Part shown: one piece after another, positions 5,396 through 9,002 of the stretch | Layout: each line of letters begins with the position of its first letter | Numbering within the stretch: the stretch's first letter is position 1 | From: an uncultured Akkermansia sp. | Lineage (GTDB): Bacteria; Verrucomicrobiota; Verrucomicrobiia; Verrucomicrobiales; Akkermansiaceae | Assembly: GCA_900766865.1 (NCBI GenBank) | Contig: CAAFXA010000116.1 | Coordinates: 1-9,002 of the forward strand | Length of the DNA stretch: 9,002 nt | Direction: 5' to 3' | Notes under the pieces: model-generated | Told to the model about the DNA's origin: nothing | Databases searched by the model: none | What the model saw: only the letters and a program-made list of their open reading frames with translations | Position numbers and translations under genes: made by a program

Positions 5396-7675
5396 ATGAA
5401 CATCACCCCCTATACCCTGACTGCCCTGGCCCTGCTGGGCTGCGGCGCAGCCACAGCCTGCCCCTGCGATGGCGGAGCAGCCCCCGAAGTTCCCGCTATC
5501 ACTTCACCGGACGACATCAAACGCGATGGCAGTACCCTGCTGCACGAAGTCTGCAAACAGGGCGGCAGCCCGGAGATTATCCGCATGCTCGTGGACTACG
5601 GAGCAGATGTCAACCGCCCACAGGACAACGAGCGAGGCGACACCCCACTCATGCTGCTGGTTGCCTACGGCCGCGGCGATATCAGTAACAGCGTGCGCAC
5701 CCTGCTGAGCCTGGGTGCGGACACGCTTCTGCTCAATAAACAGGGGAAATCCGCCCTGTATTATGCCAGGGGACGGGAAATGAAAGAGGTGGAGCAACTG
5801 CTGGAGGCTCCTGTCTATGCCGAACTGAAACGAGGAGAGCAAAAGGGGGACAGGGAACTCATCCTTAAGGCCGTGACCGCAGGAGCGAACATTAACCAAC
5901 CGGATGAATTCAATGCCACCGCATTAAGCCGCACCTATTTTTCCGACAACATCGGGCTGGCAGAGTTTCTGCTGGGGCTGGGGGCCAATCCCAACCTGCT
6001 GCCGCAAGTGAACGGCCGCCACTCGGCCCTACCTTTCGCCCAGTGCCAGAAATATGACAATACCGCCATGATTGAGCTGCTGCACCGCCATGGCCTTCAA
6101 ATCAATGCACAGGGGCACCTGGGAGACCGCTACCTCATCACCGCAGCCAACGGCAATCCCTTACATACCCGCTGGGCGTTGGAGCATGGAGCCGATGCCA
6201 CGCTGACGGACAGCCAGGGGCGCAGTGCCCTCATGGCTGCCACCACAGCAGAAATTGCCGGGCTGGTACTGAATGCAGCCCCCATGATGCTGCACCATAC
6301 AGATGAGGACGGCAACTCTGCCATGCACCATGCCGCCATGAAGGGCAGTATCAGCCCCGGGCACGCCGGAAAACTCTGGACGATAAATCACAAAACATAT
6401 GATGGCAGAACCCTGGGCAGTTACAAAAACGGCCTTAGCGCCAAACCTCAGGATGTGTGCCGCTTACTGCACCAGGCGGGGCTGGGCGTCAATGACTCCA
6501 ACAGGGCCGGACAAACGCCACTCATGCTCGCGGCGGAAACGGGGGATGTTGCCCTGTGCCGCTGCCTGATTGAGCTGGGGGCAGATGTCAGCAAGGTCGA
6601 TTCCTCCGACAACTCCGCACTGAGCTATGCCCAACGCTCCGCCAACGAGGAGCTTATCTCCCTGCTCCGCAAGAATGGCGCCCTGGCCGGAGCAGAAGAT
6701 GAGCTGCTGCAGGCAGCGGCAACCGGAGATGAAGAGAAGGTATCTCTCCTGTTGCAGAACGGCTTGAGGGCTGAGGATAAGATAGCCTTTGCCGCTCTGG
6801 AAAAAGCCGTCTTTGCCGGGCATGAAGGCGTTGCCCGCAAACTGGTACTGCGCGGTGCCGACATCCACACCAAGAATGCCGCCGGGCAACACCTGCTGCA
6901 ACTGGCCATACAAGCCAACAACCGCCCCGCCACAGAAATGCTGCTGCGCCTCGGAGCCAGTCCTTACCATACGGGGCGCCTGGCCAACACAAGGGCTGGC
7001 GGCAATGCCATGGCCACAGCCGTGGGAGCCGGGCATATTGAGATGATGCAGCTGCTGCTCGACCACGGCATGGACTTGAAGAAGAACCCGCACGACACCA
7101 GTGCCACGCTGAATCTGGCAGCCCGACTGGGCCGTGCCGACATGCTCAACCTGCTGCTGGACAATGGCGCGAACATAGAAGGCGGGGTTAATGATTCCGG
7201 GCGTACGGCCATGCTCACCGCTGTTACCGCCGGACAGACCCACATCGTACAGCTACTGATGAAACGCGGTGTGCAGCCGGAAAAACGCAACGGCGAGATT
7301 CTGCAGGAGGCCATTCGGAAGCGCCATCCGGACATCGTACGCCTGCTGCTCGCAGCCGGGGCGGATGCCAACCGAACCGACAACTACAACCGCAATGTTC
7401 TCAGCCAGGCCGCCTGCTTCAACCCGCCGGAGGTTATCGACATGCTCATCAAAGGCGGAGCTCAGGTGAACCTCATCTCTGCAGACCACTTCCGCAGCAC
7501 CCCACTCATCAACGCCTGCAAGCTCCAGAAACAGGACCCTGTGGAGGTGGTGCGCCTGCTGCTGGCGGCCGGGGCAGATGCATCGCTGAAGGACGCCAGC
7601 GGTAAAACAGCCTTGGATTATGCCACGGAACGCGGCCACACGCAAAGCGCAGAACTGCTGCAACAGGCTAAATGA
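5396..7675 (+). CDS. Exported ankyrin-repeat protein, about 20 repeats
   Basis: This 759-aa protein is an N-terminal export signal followed almost entirely by ankyrin repeats. The signal (MNITPYTLTALALLGCGAATA) has no basic residue in its first part. LLGC at 13-16 is a marginal lipobox, and cleavage after ATA at 19-21 is the alternative, so it is periplasmic or a lipoprotein. From about residue 44 to the end I count roughly 20-21 repeats. Well-formed ones include DGSTLLHEVC...LVDYGADVN, AGQTPLMLAAETGD...LIELGADV and SGKTALDYATERGH at the C-terminus; several others are degenerate. One repeat near residues 315-350 is interrupted by an insertion of about 25 residues (GKLWTINHKTYDGRTLG). Ankyrin repeats bind proteins; no catalytic domain is visible and the partner cannot be deduced. 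The gene stands alone between the five-gene operon and gpmI. Confidence 0.93.
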   Translation: MNITPYTLTALALLGCGAATACPCDGGAAPEVPAITSPDDIKRDGSTLLHEVCKQGGSPEIIRMLVDYGADVNRPQDNERGDTPLMLLVAYGRGDISNSVRTLLSLGADTLLLNKQGKSALYYARGREMKEVEQLLEAPVYAELKRGEQKGDRELILKAVTAGANINQPDEFNATALSRTYFSDNIGLAEFLLGLGANPNLLPQVNGRHSALPFAQCQKYDNTAMIELLHRHGLQINAQGHLGDRYLITAANGNPLHTRWALEHGADATLTDSQGRSALMAATTAEIAGLVLNAAPMMLHHTDEDGNSAMHHAAMKGSISPGHAGKLWTINHKTYDGRTLGSYKNGLSAKPQDVCRLLHQAGLGVNDSNRAGQTPLMLAAETGDVALCRCLIELGADVSKVDSSDNSALSYAQRSANEELISLLRKNGALAGAEDELLQAAATGDEEKVSLLLQNGLRAEDKIAFAALEKAVFAGHEGVARKLVLRGADIHTKNAAGQHLLQLAIQANNRPATEMLLRLGASPYHTGRLANTRAGGNAMATAVGAGHIEMMQLLLDHGMDLKKNPHDTSATLNLAARLGRADMLNLLLDNGANIEGGVNDSGRTAMLTAVTAGQTHIVQLLMKRGVQPEKRNGEILQEAIRKRHPDIVRLLLAAGADANRTDNYNRNVLSQAACFNPPEVIDMLIKGGAQVNLISADHFRSTPLINACKLQKQDPVEVVRLLLAAGADASLKDASGKTALDYATERGHTQSAELLQQAK
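7340..7581 (+). repeat. Near-identical ankyrin helix segments within the gene
   Basis: The 29-bp stretches 7340-7368 and 7553-7581 differ at three positions, all synonymous, and both encode RLLLAAGADA. They lie in two ankyrin repeats separated by one intervening repeat. This may reflect a fairly recent internal duplication or simply strong selection for the consensus helix; it marks the best conserved part of the array. Confidence 0.6.
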
Positions 7676-7730
7676 AACACGAATAAGGCGGAACAATATA
7701 AAATTTCTACCGCCGCAACAGAGATTTGAC

Positions 7731-7759
7731 TTCACAAGTAAGGCACAAGATGCTATAAT
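7731..7759 (+). promoter_or_regulatory. Strong extended -10 promoter for gpmI, predicted leaderless
   Basis: TTCACA (7731-7736, five of six) and a perfect TATAAT (7754-7759) are 17 bp apart, with TGC directly before the -10 forming an extended -10 element. Counting seven bases beyond the -10 puts the transcription start at 7766, which is the A of the gpmI ATG. The nearby TTGACT at 7726-7731 has a better -35 sequence but would need a 22-bp spacer. Confidence 0.75.
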
Positions 7760-7765
7760 CCGTGC

Positions 7766-9002
7766 ATGGCTAATAAACCCGTAGTTCTGATTATTCGTGA
7801 CGGCTGGGGCCGCAACCCTCAGGGGCCGGAGGCCGCCAAGCAGACGGGCGATGCTACCGTGCTCGCCAATACTCCTTTCACTGACAAGCTGCTGGCCACA
7901 TGCCCGCATTCCATGCTCGGTGCCAGCGGTCAGGACGTTGGTCTTCCCGACGGCCAGATGGGTAACTCCGAGGTAGGCCACCTGAATCTGGGTGCCGGCC
8001 GCGTGGTGTTCCAGGACCTCTGCCGCATCACCAACGCCATCAACGATGGATCTCTGGCCAAGAACCCCGTCATCACCGAGGCTTTCGCCAAGGCCGCCGG
8101 CACACGCCTGCACCTGCTCGGTCTGGTGTCCGATGGTGGTGTACACTCCCACATTGAGCACCTCATCGGCGTTGTCAAGATTGCAGCCGAGGCCGGTGTG
8201 AAGGACATCATGATTCACGCCATCACCGATGGTCGCGACACCGACCCCAAGAGTGGTGCCGGCTTCCTCCGCCAGCTGCAGGACGCCGTGGCTCCCTATG
8301 GTGCCACGATCGCCACCGTGGTAGGCCGCTTCTATGCCATGGACCGCGACAAGCGCTGGGACCGTGTGCAGGTAGGTTGGGACGCCATCGTGCTGGGCAA
8401 GGGTGAGCAGTGCACCTGCACCCCCGCCGAGTATGCCGAGAAGAGCTATGAGGGCGGCGTGACCGACGAGTTCCTGAAGCCTGCCATCTTCTGCGAGGGC
8501 GACACCCAGCGCGTACGCGACGAGGACGTGGTGTTCTTCTTCAACTTCCGCGCCGACCGTGCCCGCGAGCTTTCCCGCGCCTTCATCTACGATGACTTCG
8601 ATGGCTTTGAGCGTGGTGCTCACCCGCATGTACACTACATCACCATGTCCGAGTACGAGGCCTGCTACCCCACCCCGGTGGTATTCGAGCAGGAGCAGCT
8701 CACCAACATTCTGGGCGAGGTGATTGCCGGTGCCGGCCTGAAGCAGCTCCGCATCGCCGAAACCGAGAAATACGCCCATGTGACCTTCTTCTTCAATGGT
8801 GGCGTCGAGACTCAGTTCGAGGGCGAAGACCGCATCCTTGTTCCCTCCCCCCGCGAGGTGGCTACCTACGACCAGAAGCCCCAGATGAGCGTGGGCGAAG
8901 TGGCCGACAAGTTCGTGGAAGCCATCGGCAACTACGATATCGCCATCATGAACTTCGCCAACCCCGACATGGTGGGCCACACGGGCTACCTCGAGGCCGG
9001 TA
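7766..9002 (+). CDS. gpmI: 2,3-bisphosphoglycerate-independent phosphoglycerate mutase, 3'-truncated by the window
   Basis: GpmI interconverts 3- and 2-phosphoglycerate in glycolysis and gluconeogenesis using two Mn2+ ions and a phosphoserine intermediate; it belongs to the alkaline phosphatase superfamily. The 412 codons present, of about 510 expected, include IIRDGWG with metal ligand D12, and the nucleophile S68 in GNSEVGHLNLGAG. Substrate-binding GGVHSH and ITDGRDTDP follow, then FNFRADRARE (R262, D264, R265 near the phosphate). K335 precedes YAHVTFFFNGG, and the metal ligands D401 and H405 lie in NPDMVGHTG. The last metal ligands lie beyond the window. Arginine replaces the more usual leucine in the ILDGWG motif. 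The ATG at 7766 is supported by the promoter, which places the transcript start on it, and by the immediate start of the conserved first strand. Confidence 0.96.
   Translation, partial: MANKPVVLIIRDGWGRNPQGPEAAKQTGDATVLANTPFTDKLLATCPHSMLGASGQDVGLPDGQMGNSEVGHLNLGAGRVVFQDLCRITNAINDGSLAKNPVITEAFAKAAGTRLHLLGLVSDGGVHSHIEHLIGVVKIAAEAGVKDIMIHAITDGRDTDPKSGAGFLRQLQDAVAPYGATIATVVGRFYAMDRDKRWDRVQVGWDAIVLGKGEQCTCTPAEYAEKSYEGGVTDEFLKPAIFCEGDTQRVRDEDVVFFFNFRADRARELSRAFIYDDFDGFERGAHPHVHYITMSEYEACYPTPVVFEQEQLTNILGEVIAGAGLKQLRIAETEKYAHVTFFFNGGVETQFEGEDRILVPSPREVATYDQKPQMSVGEVADKFVEAIGNYDIAIMNFANPDMVGHTGYLEAG

Noticed and set aside
7686..7715. GGCGG...CCGCC as terminator of the ankyrin gene
   Set aside because: The stem is only 5 bp, the loop is about 18 nt and AT-rich, and no T-run follows.
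7726..7731. TTGACT as the gpmI -35 box
   Set aside because: It is 22 bp from TATAAT, too long for sigma70; the overlapping TTCACA at 7731-7736 gives 17 bp.
7253..8980. Minus-strand open frame of 575 codons opposite the ankyrin gene end and gpmI
   Set aside because: It crosses the gpmI promoter and the antisense of a highly conserved enzyme; it is a shadow of gpmI codon bias.
1..9002. Phage, transposon, CRISPR, defence or toxin-antitoxin system
   Set aside because: No transposase, integrase, terminal inverted repeats, spaced direct repeats or small toxin-antitoxin pair is visible. The DUF1232/190-aa pair overlaps like an operon but neither protein resembles a toxin or antitoxin family I know.

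Overview
The window reads as an ordinary chromosomal stretch of a moderately GC-rich Gram-negative bacterium. Several proteins carry Sec-type export signals, the core metabolic genes are full length, and I see no mobile element, CRISPR array, tRNA or rRNA. No gene start is preceded by a recognisable Shine-Dalgarno sequence. Together with a phosphoglycerate mutase that begins PVVLIIRDGWG and a large exported ankyrin protein, this suggests the PVC group, most likely Verrucomicrobiota (Akkermansia-like). That taxonomic placement is inference, not proof.

Layout. (1) 1-166: the 3' end of groEL with a cysteine-containing variant of the GGM tail, closed by a strong intrinsic terminator. (2) 310-1133, minus strand: a two-gene operon whose genes overlap by 4 bp, an unrecognised helical 190-aa protein followed by a small DUF1232 membrane protein. 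(3) 1134-1229: a short divergent promoter region. (4) 1230-5247, plus strand: a tightly packed five-gene run, pyrF - thyA - folA - exported thioredoxin-fold protein - exported acidic protein of unknown function, with gaps of 21, -4, 12 and 17 bp. (5) 5248-5395: a noncoding region with two mutually exclusive AT-rich hairpins, a small palindrome and a weak promoter candidate. (6) 5396-7675: a 759-aa exported protein made almost wholly of about 20 ankyrin repeats. (7) 7676-9002: a well-formed promoter and the first 412 codons of gpmI, cut by the window edge.

How the genes work together. PyrF makes UMP, the precursor of dUMP. ThyA converts dUMP to dTMP and oxidises methylene-tetrahydrofolate to dihydrofolate, which FolA (DHFR) reduces again, so the first three operon genes form a pyrimidine/thymidylate/folate module. 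The last two operon genes encode exported proteins with no obvious metabolic link; the thioredoxin-fold protein may act on its cysteine-containing acidic neighbour, but that is speculation.

The most notable sequence pattern is in the promoters. Three separate transcription units (the 190-aa gene, pyrF and gpmI) each have a 17-bp-spaced sigma70-type promoter with an extended TGN -10 element. Each is placed so that the predicted transcription start falls 0-3 nt before the ATG, which predicts leaderless or near-leaderless mRNAs. I do not see a clearly new multi-gene system here; the findings are modest and are scored accordingly.
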